From the NCBI RefSeq assembly GCF_030272615.1, contig NC_081405.1:26926272-26990271 (forward strand): a stretch of 64,000 nucleotides of DNA, read 5' to 3'. The stretch is from Cryptomeria japonica. Its lineage: Eukaryota; Streptophyta; Pinopsida; Cupressales; Cupressaceae. The position numbers and the translations under genes are program-made. Shown one piece after another: positions 11,871-22,974 of the stretch; the stretch's first letter is position 1; the number at the start of each line of letters is the position of its first letter. Below the pieces are notes generated by a model that saw nothing but the letters and a program-made list of their open reading frames with translations, made no database searches and had not been told where the DNA came from.

Positions 11871-12630
11871 GGATTGTTGAAGTAGCCAACTTAATACATT
11901 GTTCGATTTTGATGGTGTATTCTTGTTCTATTTTAGCAATCTGCATGGTCTTGCTCTCTTCAGTTAGATTAGATTTGCTTACATGTTGTTAGAAGAACCA
12001 GATTTGATAGGAGTACTTGTTGCAGAATCCGAGCTCATAGTTTTGGTGTGCAGTTGATTGTTGTATACCGTGCAAAGTTAGCCTGAGCCTTTTGTTATGT
12101 GTGTTCGCTTAACTTCGATCATCAGTGAAGATTGTTCGATCCGATGGTCCATATTGGTGATCTGAAAAACCTCTACACACCCTTTGAAGATTGCACCGCC
12201 TTCGCGTAGGTGTTCTCTGCTGGCGAAGCGAAGCGTGGTTTGATTTTGCATGAGTGATCCCGTTTCTTGTTCTTAGGATTAAATTAGCTTTAGAATAGTT
12301 CTCTCTACCCTACTCTCATTTATTTTCTGCATAATTCGAAAATCAAAAGTCCAAAACTAGGGCTTTCATTGCAAATCAGCCATATAGAAATCCTCGAGCT
12401 TGCTTGAGTTTATCATCTTCTTCAATTGAACACACATAAGGCCCCTTGGGTTAACAACAAACCCATCAAATAACTGAGTCGTGTCCACGCACTGGAGGAA
12501 CCTTGGAATTAACCGTTTGAACTTTATGCAATCTTAGCATACAAACTAATCTTGAACAAGAGAGGGTAAGGTGACCGTTGGTAACTTTATTCTGTGTTCG
12601 ACATTGTCAAAAAAACATGTCAACACATGG

Positions 12631-13525
12631 TTCAATGGGAGTTTTGTAGTGATGTGGATTCATGATTTGGTGATGGATGGTTATCATCATGTGATTGTAA
12701 ATGGTGACATCTTGGTTTGTCATGTTGAACTCTTGAATCTTTGGTTGTGGTGTTGTTTATGACTTTTTGACATGTGCTCTTGTGTTTAGATTATGGTTGT
12801 TATCATGTCATGATGCACTCTTGATTCTAGATTAGAGTTTTTGGCATGCTAAAGGTTCTCTTGAGATCATGATATGTTCTTTGGAGCATATGATTTTCTT
12901 TTGAGATGATAGATCATGATGTCATGATATGTTTCTGATTTTATAGTTAGAACTTTGATAGTGGTTTTGTTGAATCTCTTTGGTTTTGATTATTAGTCAT
13001 TTGGTTGGAGCTTAATGATTTTGTAGGGTTGCATTTGAAGTTGGCATGGATTGATTGTTGGATGAGAGACTTGGTTGAGACTAAGAGATCTCTTATTTAT
13101 GGAGATCATGTGTTGAGATGTTTACTCTTTGATGAGGATTTCAGTAGAAAGATTAAGGAGCCCTACACTGGGTTATGGGTGTGAATCTATTATGGACCTG
13201 AAGAGAAGATTGTCATTTATTGTAAGCTTTGAATTCTTGGTGTTGTGTGCACATGCCTATCTTGTATCCCACTATTTGTCTACTTGGCAGGTGAATGATT
13301 TGAGAGGTATTGTCCGCTTAATTATTAAATGCATATTTTATTTTTGTATCATCTTTTCATACGAGTTAGTCTCAAATATAGAAATTTTGAGGACTTATTA
13401 AGATGAAGATGCATGGTTTTATGGATTTTTGTTCTGCTTGTTGCTGGTCTTGAGCTTTGAATCCATTTGGAGAGTTACACATAGTAAATGGTTTGTGGCT
13501 TTGGGTATATGCGTTTTGTTATGGC
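12631..13525 (+). mobile_element. Internal region of H, continued
   Basis: TG-rich non-coding sequence like 1447-2600. Directly beyond the P target duplication the text continues that before P (GCTTGGTTACATGG then TTCAATGGG), as expected if P was inserted here. Confidence 0.4.
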
Positions 13526-14163
13526 TGTTAGTTTCTTTGAGAAGCGAGAATCGAACTAGGATCTGATTCGGTCGTAAATCACATGCAATTCCACTCGACA
13601 AATGATCGAAGATCAAAATAGTAGAATGAAGAGTAAATCTGAAATGCGAGAAAATAGGGACATTGCAAGAGAAATTAGAGAATACTCTCATTACACTCTC
13701 TGAGCTATCACTTAACTACTGAACTAGTGAAGGTCAGAGGAGAGTGCTAAATATATAGCAAAATAAGGGCATATACATCCAAGAGGTGCAATCTACTCCC
13801 TATAAACAGTGGGAGGTTTTACCTACTTGGTAAATGCAAAAACATGTGGCATAACGTCCTTACATGAAGACAAAAAAGGAGTTATGAATGGTGGCACATA
13901 AAGGCAAAAGGGGGTGAGAAACCCAACTACCCTATAACCTACCTAGGTAATGACAAAATAGTGGTTATGAGAGGTGGCATAACAAGCCAAAAGAGGGTGT
14001 GTAACTCAACTACCCATGTGTGGGAGAGAGTGACACTTGTAGCCAAGGTTTCGCCATGTGTCCTCATATTAACCACTCCTAATAACCTAAGCAAGCTTAA
14101 ATAATATATGTAGGGAAAATAAATACCCCCTAACATAAGAAAAATAAAAAACCTACACTAACA
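13526..14163. mobile_element. Solo LTR, 638 bp
   Basis: It starts TGTTAG and ends CTAACA, a 6-bp terminal inverted repeat. The flanks are ATGGC (13,521-13,525) and ATGGG (14,164-14,168), a target duplication with one mismatch. No primer-binding site or polypurine tract adjoins either end, so it is a solo LTR. Inside, a segment of about 45 bp (GGTGGCA(C/T)A..AAGGCAAAAG-like) is repeated near 13,893 and 13,973. The orientation is probably minus, since the right end read in reverse (TGTTAGTGTAGG) looks like an LTR start. Confidence 0.65.
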
Positions 14164-14307
14164 ATGGGAATGATTGGTTTGTTTGGTCTAACTTTTGTAT
14201 GAGAGGTTTACACCTATTTCTCCCAGTGTTTTATAGTTTCCTGATGGGGGGACACGAGGATGGAGGGACACGAGGATGGAGGGACCAAGCACCTAAGGTT
14301 GGGGATG

Positions 14308-15129
14308 GTGGGGGGTAATGTACCCGATGACATCCCCAGCCGTACGACACCTTCCTGCCGGCACCCCAGCCGTACAAAACCTTCCTCGAAGACTCTCACC
14401 CCGTACGTCAAACCCCAATTGTGCTGCTCGTACAGAAACAGTCCGTACGGTGGTTGCACTCCACCTCGTACGATGACAGGGACACCACGTCACCCGTACG
14501 ATGACGATGCCTCACCCGTACGATGAAGTCTACTTGACCTCCGTATGGTTTAACCGTACAATTACTACTCTAGACCATGTGCAATAAGTACCTTGCCACG
14601 TACTGCGCACGACAAATCTCCGGAAGCACGATATAGGAATGAATCATCAACATAGAGTATACACCAACAACATTGAATGGCCAAGAAGTAGATATTTGTA
14701 ATTATATTCCACACGGTAGAGATAGATCCGACAATGAAGTACAGAGTGAAATATCAGAAATGATATCTCCAACGACAGACTAGGGTGGCTGCTAACCACC
14801 GAAACTGCGGTTACGGAATAGGGAGGGTCTTGCACCTCTGAAACTGCAACAATGCCAAACTCCAACTAGAATTCGCAAATACAAAGAAAACATCAAATTC
14901 ACTATGCCATCCCTACAACTATGCCAAACTCGGCCTTATAAAGAGCTCCGAGAAGTTTCCCGAAGGGTTACAAGTAGGTCGACAATAGTTTATTATATTA
15001 TTAATTTGGGCCTCTTTATTTAATAATTAAATTAATTAATTAAATAGGTCCTTATGATATTATTTAAAATTTAGGACCACTTAGTTAATTAACTTAATCA
15101 AGTCATTTTATAAAATTGGGGACATTACA
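14308..15129 (-). mobile_element. Solo LTR of the TGTAATGTCCCC family, 822 bp, minus strand
   Basis: Read on the minus strand it begins TGTAATGTCCCC, the same start as the X and Y LTRs. A perfect 5-bp duplication GGATG flanks it (14,303-14,307 and 15,130-15,134). The far end is GTGGGGGG on the plus strand instead of the expected TG, so that terminus may be off by a base or two. It interrupts the left end of hAT-like element b. The ATTAATTAATTAAATAGG region near 15,020-15,080 is AT-rich and non-coding. Confidence 0.6.
14335..14565. repeat. CGTAC-rich cluster
   Basis: At least nine CGTAC words occur in about 220 bp, often as CCGTACGATGA, with irregular spacing. Base composition is far more GC-rich than the surroundings. 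It lies within the 822-bp solo LTR near its end. Confidence 0.7.
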
Positions 15130-15674
15130 GGATGACAAGGGGGTGGCACAAATACATATAGTACTTGAAAAATTAGTTATAAAAACTTTGCCACACTATG
15201 TAAAGTTTACGCTAATAAACATTAAAAACATGACAATGCTTGCATTGAAAGTTTGAAATTTCAACAGTAACAATGGTGGGTAGAGTTTTGGAACTTTGGA
15301 AGTAAAGTGCAAACCAAGTATAAGAGTTGCAAATAAAACTTTGGCATACCATGTGAAGTATAAAGTTTTGGCATACTAAGTGAAGTATCAAGTTTTAAAC
15401 TAATAAACATTAAAAAACATGGAAATGATTGTAGAGATAATAAGAATGGTGGGTGGAGGTTTGGGGTCAAGGGGTAGTGCCCCTTGTGGGGTCTTGATTG
15501 TGGCCTTGACTATGAACATGCAAAGATTTGCAACATTGGATATGTATTATGTAGTTTTTTATGATAACGATTCATCATTGGCCTATTACTTGCTTAGACT
15601 TGTAATTTGATGGTGGTTTGGGGGTAACAGCAAAGTGAGGTTAAGGGTAGCACCCTTCGCAGGGTTCTGGGGGT

Positions 15675-15800
15675 GTGAGAGAGATATAGAGAGATAGGTC
15701 TAGATCTTTGGGGAGAGGGAAGAGAGATAGAGAGAGGTAGAGAGAAGGGATAGAGGAAGAGTGACAGGGAGAGAGATAGGTCTAGTGTTCGGGGGAGATA
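15675..15800. repeat. GA-rich low-complexity tract
   Basis: Purine-rich sequence dominated by GAGAGA and GATAGAGAGA words, inside hAT-like element b. Confidence 0.85.
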
Positions 15801-16188
15801 ACGAGATTGAGATAGAGTGTTATAATGTTGATAGGAGGTTGTTGATTACTAAAATATGATTATGTCTGAAGATTTATATATCTTTGAAAACTAGATCTGC
15901 ATTATAACTCCTAGAGATATGAAAGCACTCTCAAACATCCTTCCAACATATACATGAAATATAACTTAAGTATAAGAAAGGAAAAAGACATATGGAAAAG
16001 AGACTCCTAAGCATCCTCGGGATGGCCATAGGAATCCTGGTAGTCCTCAGGATGTCTTGTTGTCTTGGCAGTGTCTCGGCGGGGGGACATCCCCGCCCCA
16101 TCCCATCCTCGTGGCTCGAGGACGTACCCGCCCTTGAAATGGGGGGAAAAAGGGTGGGGATGCATCCTTGTGGTACACTGATTTTTGC

Positions 16189-17247
16189 AATGTTTTCATT
16201 TGATTTGAATGTTAGATGTTGATATCCTTTCAACTTGGAAATGGGGAAAGAGATTTTACTTTACACAGGTTACTACATGTTAGTGTGGAACAAAGATATG
16301 GTTTGAGTTGTAGGTTGTTTCGTTGGTCTTGTTCTTCCTGGATGCTTGTATTCACATGGTTGGTGTGAAGGACTTGTGAGAGCTATGGAGATTAGTGGTG
16401 AGAGAGATATTGGAACATATTTGTTTGTAGGATTTGCATATCATTGTATGCTTCCTTGACACTATGTAATAGAGGAAGTAGCCGCATCCTTTATGTGAAG
16501 TATGATAAGTAGACATGGTTTGCTTTGACCTATTTTTAGATTTTACATTATTCGTGTAGTGGTTGTTTCTAGATATATGTTTGGTTATCCTCTTTGATGT
16601 CTTGGGTTGTTAATTAATGATGTGATTATGAGTTTGCATGTTTCATTGAATTGGGATCTATGAGTTATGTAGTTGTGTGAGTTGATTGCAATGGGACCTC
16701 TTAGATGTGGACTATCTATATCCACAAAATTGTTTTAGTGTTAATGAATGCTTTGTTAGTTAGCTTCATTTGTGGTTATTTGTATATCGGTATGTTGCAT
16801 TGAGATAGGAGGACTAAGACTTGATTGTAGTTTGAGTTGATATGTTTATGGCATGACGTTCTAACTATGATGGTATATGTTGGTTTGTGGTATGGTTAGT
16901 TTGGATGAATTGTAGTTTGCTATAGTTGCTATTTTAGCTGGTATGAGTAAGACATCTATTTAAAGCCTTTGTTATCATTTTAATTTGATGGTTTTGTTCA
17001 TGTAAAGATTAATGTAGGTTTCAGTGATAGTTGTTATGGTTCACCTTGGCATGCTTCTTTTTCTTCCAAAGGTAGCATCATGGAGGATGTGAGGATATTT
17101 TTGTTTGATGGTAGTTATCATGGTTGCTTTGGTAGGAGCATGAGACCATGGTGAAGATTGAGATGTTACATGGTTGGCTAAGGGATTTTTCCCCACTTAT
17201 TTGATTTCTATGGGTTTCTTTATAATGTTTGATGTCAAGTGGGAGAA
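16189..17247 (+). mobile_element. 3' internal region of H with polypurine tract
   Basis: TG-rich non-coding sequence ending GTCAAGTGGGAGAA immediately before TGTTAGG. The AAGTGGGAGAATGTTAGG arrangement is the classic polypurine-tract/LTR junction of plant copia-type elements. No coding motif is visible. Confidence 0.5.
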
Positions 17248-17840
17248 TGTTAGGATTAAGGTGCCATCTACCTTGTAAATCCTGTGTCATATTGTATGGT
17301 TCCAATATCCTTGGATAGTGTCCCTAGGCGTTTAGGTGTATTGGGAAAATAATTTGTAATATTTATTCTCACTATTGTTTGTAATACATACATAACGGAT
17401 GATGGGTTCCACTAGCAATAGTAAGGGTGATTTGTGGACATGGATATTTAATATTGTCTTCCCCACATGTGGATGCCTATAATGGTATAATTAATGACAT
17501 GTGAAGAGGACAAATGAGTGACTGTTGAGCTTCTTCAAGTGGACGTTAAGAAGAAGCAATAAGTGTCTCTTGGTATCTTGTCATTTATTGCATTTAATGT
17601 AATATTTATCTTCCAAGTTTGGGTGCCCAAGTTGGAGGAAAAGTATTGGAGTGAAAGTTGGTGTCCTTCCACATTCTGAGGAAATCCAAGGGTTGGGGAC
17701 ATTTGGAATGAAGAGTCTTTTTTGGACGCCTTGTTTAGTGCTTTAGAGCTCATGACATGTCAATATAAATCTCTTTGGGTGTAGGATTGAGAAGAACAAT
17801 TGAATGTAGAGTTAGTCTACATGAACTAGGACATGGGACG
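17248..17840 (+). mobile_element. 3' LTR of H (partial)
   Basis: It starts TGTTAGG after the polypurine tract at 17,238-17,247. The part from about 17,640 matches the 5' LTR near 800-1010. The match stops near 17,840, where sequence rich in GGGATG words begins, so the LTR is truncated or interrupted. The expected CTCAACA end was not found. Confidence 0.55.
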
Positions 17841-18523
17841 TGGATGAGGGATTTATGCCTGGCGATGCATCCTTGGGTAGCATAGAAAAATATAGGTCAA
17901 AAAGTGTTTTAATTGTTTTTTGGGTTTGTCAAAGAAAATTAGGTCATAGGTAACACACATCTTGGAGATTGATAAGGCATGGTAGGAATGCTAGCTCATC
18001 CCCTTTGTGAGTTTCTTGTTTTAGGGATGTCCTTAGATGGTGATTAGGGGGTATCCCTTTGTTTCTACACTTTTGGGATTGGAGTGTATGTTTTGCTTTC
18101 CTCCCCAAGTACATGGGAAGTCTAGATATTTGGGATGGCCTAGCCCAAAGCAGTTGGGATGCATTTCGGGGTTACACTGCATTTAACTAGAGTACAATAT
18201 CATATATTATGATAGTATGGTGACATATAGGTAGCTATAGCCATGCAAAATCACGCCTAAACAAAAAAAAATGAAATAAATTAGAGTTTAGGTCAACTAT
18301 GTTGTTTTGACCCTAAGAAAAAATCTAGATGTTGAGGACATTCGAAGACATGAATTGGTTGTTACCTTGGTTCCATTAGTGGGTTCAAGAAATGTGAGAA
18401 TGCTTGAATTGATGCTATGTTAGTGTTTTTATTTTGTCATGTTTGAGTAGTGTGTTCACACTATAATAATGTAGAATGTCCATTGGAAAGCAATGAAGGC
18501 CATCCATAAAGAGGAGGGGGTAG
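17841..18523. other. Unassigned stretch
   Basis: No gene is seen. It contains GGGATG/CATCC words at both ends of a ~340-bp segment (17,835-18,180), which might be another hAT-like insertion into the H LTR, but no target duplication could be found. Confidence 0.3.
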
Positions 18524-19332
18524 TGTTGATTTGTTTTTTATGCACAAAACATTTTAGAATAAAATACCAAGGTAATTTACCCTCTCTTGAACAAAATCAC
18601 CTCAGATGCTAAGAATGAGATCAACTAAAATGATTCCAAGGTTTCTACATGTCAGGTCTTGACGAGTGGGTAACTCAATGGTCGATGTGAATTGTTGTGT
18701 TCACTTGGGGACTTACACAAATATTTGGATTATCATGAATGATGCGGAATAGGTGTGCTGACAACTTAAGATTTATCAATATGGCTCTGGATTTACTCTA
18801 GTAAAAAAAGGAGGAAAAGGAATAGGGTTCAAGAAATCTATTCTAAACCTAAGAATGTAGGAAATGATGAATGGATCTAGTGGAATCAAACCAAGCAAGG
18901 TCTCACAATCAGGTATTGACACAAGCTTAGCGCAATCGTCTAAGGTATACTTAAAGATTTTCAGGCTATCACCATCAAACGTTGACACCATCCAAGTTGA
19001 TGCTTGTCAAGGGATGAGTACTAGTTGAAGTTATGCTTACTCAAATTCCAGTTGACCACACAAGGCGCACTTACCAGCGGCAAGAGGCTAGTGGTATGGA
19101 TATAAGGATTCCACACAAATAAATTCAACAAATCTTCCACTCAATCTAACATACATGAAAATAAATTCTAATCTAAATTCTAATCTAACTTGGAGGAATT
19201 GAGAACCATGAATGCAAAGACAACATTTGAAGAGCAAAATCACCAACAATTGAACAATGATTAGGATTCAAATAGCTGTAGCATATACCAACAATTCTAC
19301 AAAAACTCTCTCTTACAAATGAGAGACAAGGA

Positions 19333-19344
19333 GGCATATATAGA
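19333..19344 (-). promoter_or_regulatory. TATA box of Q
   Basis: Minus strand CTATATATGCC is followed by CTCATTTGTAAGAGAGAG, as in P at 11,804. It lies ~815 bp before the 3' end of the unit. Confidence 0.5.
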
Positions 19345-19478
19345 GTCTCTTACAAAATGGATGGCCAAGATTGATCTAAGATCAACGACTGAGATCATGC
19401 CAACAAAACCCTAGAATTGCCCTAATTAGGGTTACATAAAAAATGGTGCGACCAACATATGGCCCAATAAAAAGATAC

Positions 19479-22400
19479 CTAGTCATCAAATAGGGAATCT
19501 TCTAGAAGATTCCTCCTTGCATCTCTCTCTCTCCTAGCATACTCCAGGAATCTAACCAATACTGAATCTAACTCCTCCATGGAAATGCTAGGCAAGGTAT
19601 CCTGTTGTAAATCAATCACGTCCAGTGAGTCCGAGTAAGCATTCAAAGTGTTCTCCCATTCTGGCATGAGCTTCTGCGAACTATGAACATGAATCAACAA
19701 AGAGACCGAGTTCAACTGGCAAAAATACATAAATTTCATCGTCTCTTAATTCAGCTAAGTGTAAACCACTAGCATCACTAACATCAACACCCAATAATTC
19801 CTCAATCGAGGCAAGGATCTTCATCTGAATGTCTTGAATTAATCCTTCCATCTCCATACAACTCGACTGGGTGCTCTCATAAGTTGATTTCTTCACGGCT
19901 AGTGAACAATACCAACCATGGAAATTGTATCTGTCTCCACTGTGCACAATGTTCTCGCTGACCAAGGTGGAATTAGGAATCTTCTTCAAAGCCTGAAGGC
20001 GTGGAATAGTCTTCTCTTGGATAGGCCGGAATTCTTCCCAAACTCCCTCCAAATATTGGATTTTGAATACGAGCCTTGTTGTCCTATCATATGCATGGAC
20101 AAACTGAGTGAGGAAATCATCTGCTTGCTTTCTTGTGCTCTCAATCTACTTTTCCACTTCCGAGTGTGTACCTCTTGCTACCTCACAGTGTGAATGTATT
20201 CCATGGTCAACTGTAATAGGGCAAATAAGGGTGGGATTTCCACGCCTTGTCCTTGCAATATACTCTTTGAGTCTAATATTCTCTTCTCTGTACCTTTCTT
20301 TCTCCGCAACCTCTTTGTCTAACCTTGCATCAATTGCCTTGAGGTTTTCACCAACCTTAGGAAATTCCTGCTTTCTGGATGTACGACCAAGGGCAACTGA
20401 AGTGATTTGGAAATGCATAGGGGTAGCCATGTCTGCTGTTATGCCTGCAATAGGAACAAGAATCTGCGCAATCCGCATTCCTGTCTCATCTGTAGCTATA
20501 TGCGACAAAATCTCAGCTCTCCTGGGCTCCTTCTCCTTAGCACTCCTAGCTAGGTAGTCATTAATGTCATTAATAGGTTGTACCTCTATCATTTGTTTAC
20601 TTTTCTCCATACTTCTCATCAGCCATTCAGGAATAGCGGCCATCTCCATACCATCATCGAGACATATTTCTCGATCAAGTCCTCTCAATGCCGAGATAAC
20701 ATCCTCATTATCATCAAGGTTGTTCCTGGTCCAATCATATACCTCGTTTCCCAAACTAACTTCCAAAAGGACAGTAGGGGATTCCGGCTGATCATTATTA
20801 TCATTCGGGGGTGCAAATGTTGCTGTGGCATGGGATTCCTGAATATTCTCTGGTAGTATCACTGTGTTGGAACACTGCTGAGTCTCCTTGTTCTGTTCTG
20901 TTACTTCAATCACTTCGATTGATGAGACACTGGGAGGGGGTGAAGGAATGATAGGCGGAATGATAGTCTTTTGTTTCTTCTTCATCTCATCAATCTTCTT
21001 CCCTCTGGCCTTGACTTCTCCTGGCGTGTTCTTCCTTCTCTTGGGAGCTTGATTCTCTTTGTCTGCATGGATCCTGACATCATTGACAGTCCTCTGATCA
21101 TCCTCGGAAATAGACTCTTCCGGCGTCATCCTTTCATAAGTGAAGGGAACACCCATGTCAACTAATTTGTTCATCTCTATATCCACCCATGCACGGGAGA
21201 AATTCAAGACCTCTGTCATCAATATATTCAGGTCAATCTCCTCTGACTTTGACCAATTAGGCAATAAGATTGCCTTCTTCGTTTCATTCTCATAATGTGG
21301 GTGTGTATGATCTCTATCATCTAGTACTTGATCGGGAATGAGGAAAAGTCCACACTTCCTCATGAAATCCACTGACATTCTGGACCACATTCTTCTCTTC
21401 ACTGCATGCTTGTCCATCAGGTTAGCCCGATAATCCTCTATGTCAATTTTGTGAGTGAATTTCTCTCCCCTGATCCTTTCGACCTTCTTGTTTGGATCAA
21501 ATCTTTCTCTTTTCTAGTATGTAGCAAATCGATAGAATGCAAGCTCCCCACTCGCAGTGCTGGTGGCTATGGCGGACTGGCAAACCTCTGACGTCTTCCC
21601 AACTGAAGTAGGGAATGTCATACCCGTCCTGTGCTTCTCTCTCTGAATAATATCGAACTCTAGAAGCAGTCTCATCACTTCCAACAATATCATTCTGTCG
21701 GTCGAATACCTAGGAAGTCTGTAGTGTTTAGATTGAAACCCATGAATCTTGTGGTATGTGAAAGTGGGAAACTGTATATACCACGGTCCATATTTCTCTA
21801 TTAACTCTCTTGCCTCCTTAGAGAATCTTTTGTGGATTCCGCCTTGCAGCATCCATGTGATGTACATAGTGAATGCATCATTCACTCTCTTATAGTCTTC
21901 AATTCTATACATGCTCAGCTGGGGGGTAGCATTCATGACTCTGGAATTGTCCTTGCCCATTCCCAATTTCACCTTTGCATATTAATCCTCTTTATGAAAC
22001 AAACCGTGCAAGCAGGTATACCAGGTAAGAAGTCATGGCGAATGACTTGGACCGCTCTACATTCCTCAGCGGAAAATCCAGGTTGTCACTTATAATCTTG
22101 GACCAATTCACTAGTGGTCCTCTAAGACAATCCTGGATGAAGTAGAACATCCATCCATCAAATATTGCTCCTTGCGGCATCCCCATCACTCTGTTGAGTA
22201 GGAATATCAAATCACTATACTCCTCCTTAAAATCTATGCACATGAGTGTCTTGGGAGCCTTGGAATGATGAGACCTAGGCTTAATCATCCATTCTTTGTT
22301 AATCAAATTTTTGCATACACCCATCTTCTTCGTGTATCTTTCTGTATATTCCTCCTTGGTCACATCCTTCATGTCTGTTCCACGTGGAATTTCGAACACC

Positions 22401-22565
22401 TCTGCAATAGCATCCTCAACAAGGTAGGCGATGACAACGCCCTTAGGAGTCTTAATCATTCTTGTGAGCGGATCGTAACATCATGCACACTCTAGGATAA
22501 GCTCACTGCACTGTATGGACTGTGAAAATCCAGCGGCATGGAAAATGCCACTCTTCATAATATTC
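19479..22565 (-). pseudogene. Decayed ORF of ~1,000 codons in Q, homologous to that in P
   Basis: Function unknown. It is recovered in pieces: 22,565-22,459 (a KSGI...ILECA segment with a stop), 22,459-21,992, 21,972-21,514, 21,417-20,146 (the longest intact stretch, 423 codons), 20,052-19,681 and 19,739-19,479. Landmarks match P in order: INKEWMIKPR near 22,290; FKEEYSDLI and NRVMGMP near 22,200; FTMYIT near 21,860; ELAFYR near 21,540; NWSKSEEIDLNIL near 21,245; a Lys/Arg-rich, nuclear-signal-like stretch near 21,030; a Pro-rich and acidic linker; YREENIRLKEYIARTRR (coiled-coil-like) near 20,260; and the acidic C-terminus LLEDSLFDD. Conservation of order in two diverged copies argues it once encoded a real protein. 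Confidence 0.65.
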
Positions 22566-22641
22566 GCATATGCTGTGGGGAAGGAACTTGATCTCCGACT
22601 CCTAACATCCGACGCTGCATATGGTCAAAGTCTAGGAAATG

Positions 22642-22780
22642 CATGGTCTTTACACATAAGAGATCAAAGGGACCATTGGAAATGGCATATGGTCGAAGTC
22701 TAGGAACGGTGATCTCTTGAGACTTGTTTTGAAATGCCATTTCCAATGGTCCCTTTGATCTCTTATGTGTAAAGACCATG
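22642..22780. repeat. Perfect 47-bp inverted repeat (hairpin)
   Basis: Arms 22,642-22,688 and 22,734-22,780 are exact reverse complements, with a 45-base loop. The left arm begins CATGGTCTTTACACATAAG. A word of about 20 bases (CATATGGTC(A/G)AAGTCTAGGA) lies just before the left arm and again in the loop start, 68 bp apart. It lies at the broken 5' end of Q. Perfect arms suggest a recent fold-back duplication. A small-RNA precursor is possible but unsupported. Confidence 0.9.
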
Positions 22781-22974
22781 AGTTGTTCTTTAGGTGTGGC
22801 AAAAAATGGGTGGTTCTCTACAGTTGAAGATTAGAAGGTGGTGGAGGGGGCTTCATTCCTCAAGATCATTTTTTAACAAAGGATAATTTAATTTGTGGCT
22901 TATTGCTTGATGTGCTTTTTCTTGCTTATTAATATATGTTATGATTTATCTTGTGGAATGGGTACATTATTTTT

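Larger units (their letters stand above)
6660..12625 (+). mobile_element. P: 6 kb unit with LTR ends and an internal ORF, plus strand
   Basis: It begins TGTTGTGACC and ends ACATGTCAACA. Both sides carry a perfect 5-bp duplication, CATGG (6655-6659 and 12,626-12,630). Its first 50 bases, with CACCCATCACCCCAT then GGGACCCCC, correspond to the start of W2 read on the minus strand. Its last kilobase has a TATA box (11,804), the CTCATTTGTAAGAGAG block shared with Q, and AACAAGAGAGGGTAA near the end as in the W units. No second copy of either end is present within it, so it behaves as a solo LTR of 5.97 kb rather than a two-LTR element. A large decayed ORF fills 8173-11,436. The alternative is an unusual element that lost one LTR. 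Confidence 0.7.
14224..16180. mobile_element. hAT-like element b
   Basis: Both ends read CAGTGT inward (CAGTGTTTTATAG left; CAGTGTACCACAAGG as the complement of the right). The flanks ATTTCTCC (14,216-14,223) and ATTTTTGC (16,181-16,188) agree at 6 of 8 positions. The left end carries repeated ACACGAGGATGG and the right end carries the complement, CCATCCTCGTG, as expected of subterminal hAT repeats. A solo LTR (14,308-15,129) lies inside. The core includes GGGTCAAGGGG...CCCCTTG palindromes (15,467-15,495), similar to the core of elements c and d. No transposase was recognised. Confidence 0.5.
18524..22580 (-). mobile_element. Q: ORF-bearing unit of the W/P/Q family, minus strand, truncated
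   Basis: Its 3' end (plus 18,524) starts TGTTGATTTGTTTTTTATGC, matching W1. The 5-bp flank is GGTAG. Reading the minus strand, a decayed ORF (22,565-19,479) is followed by a TATA box, CTCATTTGTAAGAGAG, and the TTCAAGAGAGGGTAA...AACAAATCAACA end, the same order as P. The expected TGTTGTGACC start is missing: homology to P stops near 22,565 and a perfect inverted repeat begins within 100 bp. No primer-binding site adjoins 18,524. The chance word CCAACA at 19,457 could suggest a shorter LTR (18,524-19,457), but P argues against it. Confidence 0.6.

Noticed and set aside
17835-18180. Fifth hAT-like element with GGGATG ends
   Set aside because: No 8-bp flanking duplication or convincing inverted ends could be found.
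18524-19457. A 934-bp LTR ending CCAACA
   Set aside because: P and W2 show that the same sequence order continues upstream, so the TGTTGG word at 19,457 is probably chance.
22515-22779. Open frames across the 47-bp inverted repeat
   Set aside because: They read through the hairpin arms on both strands and have no independent support.
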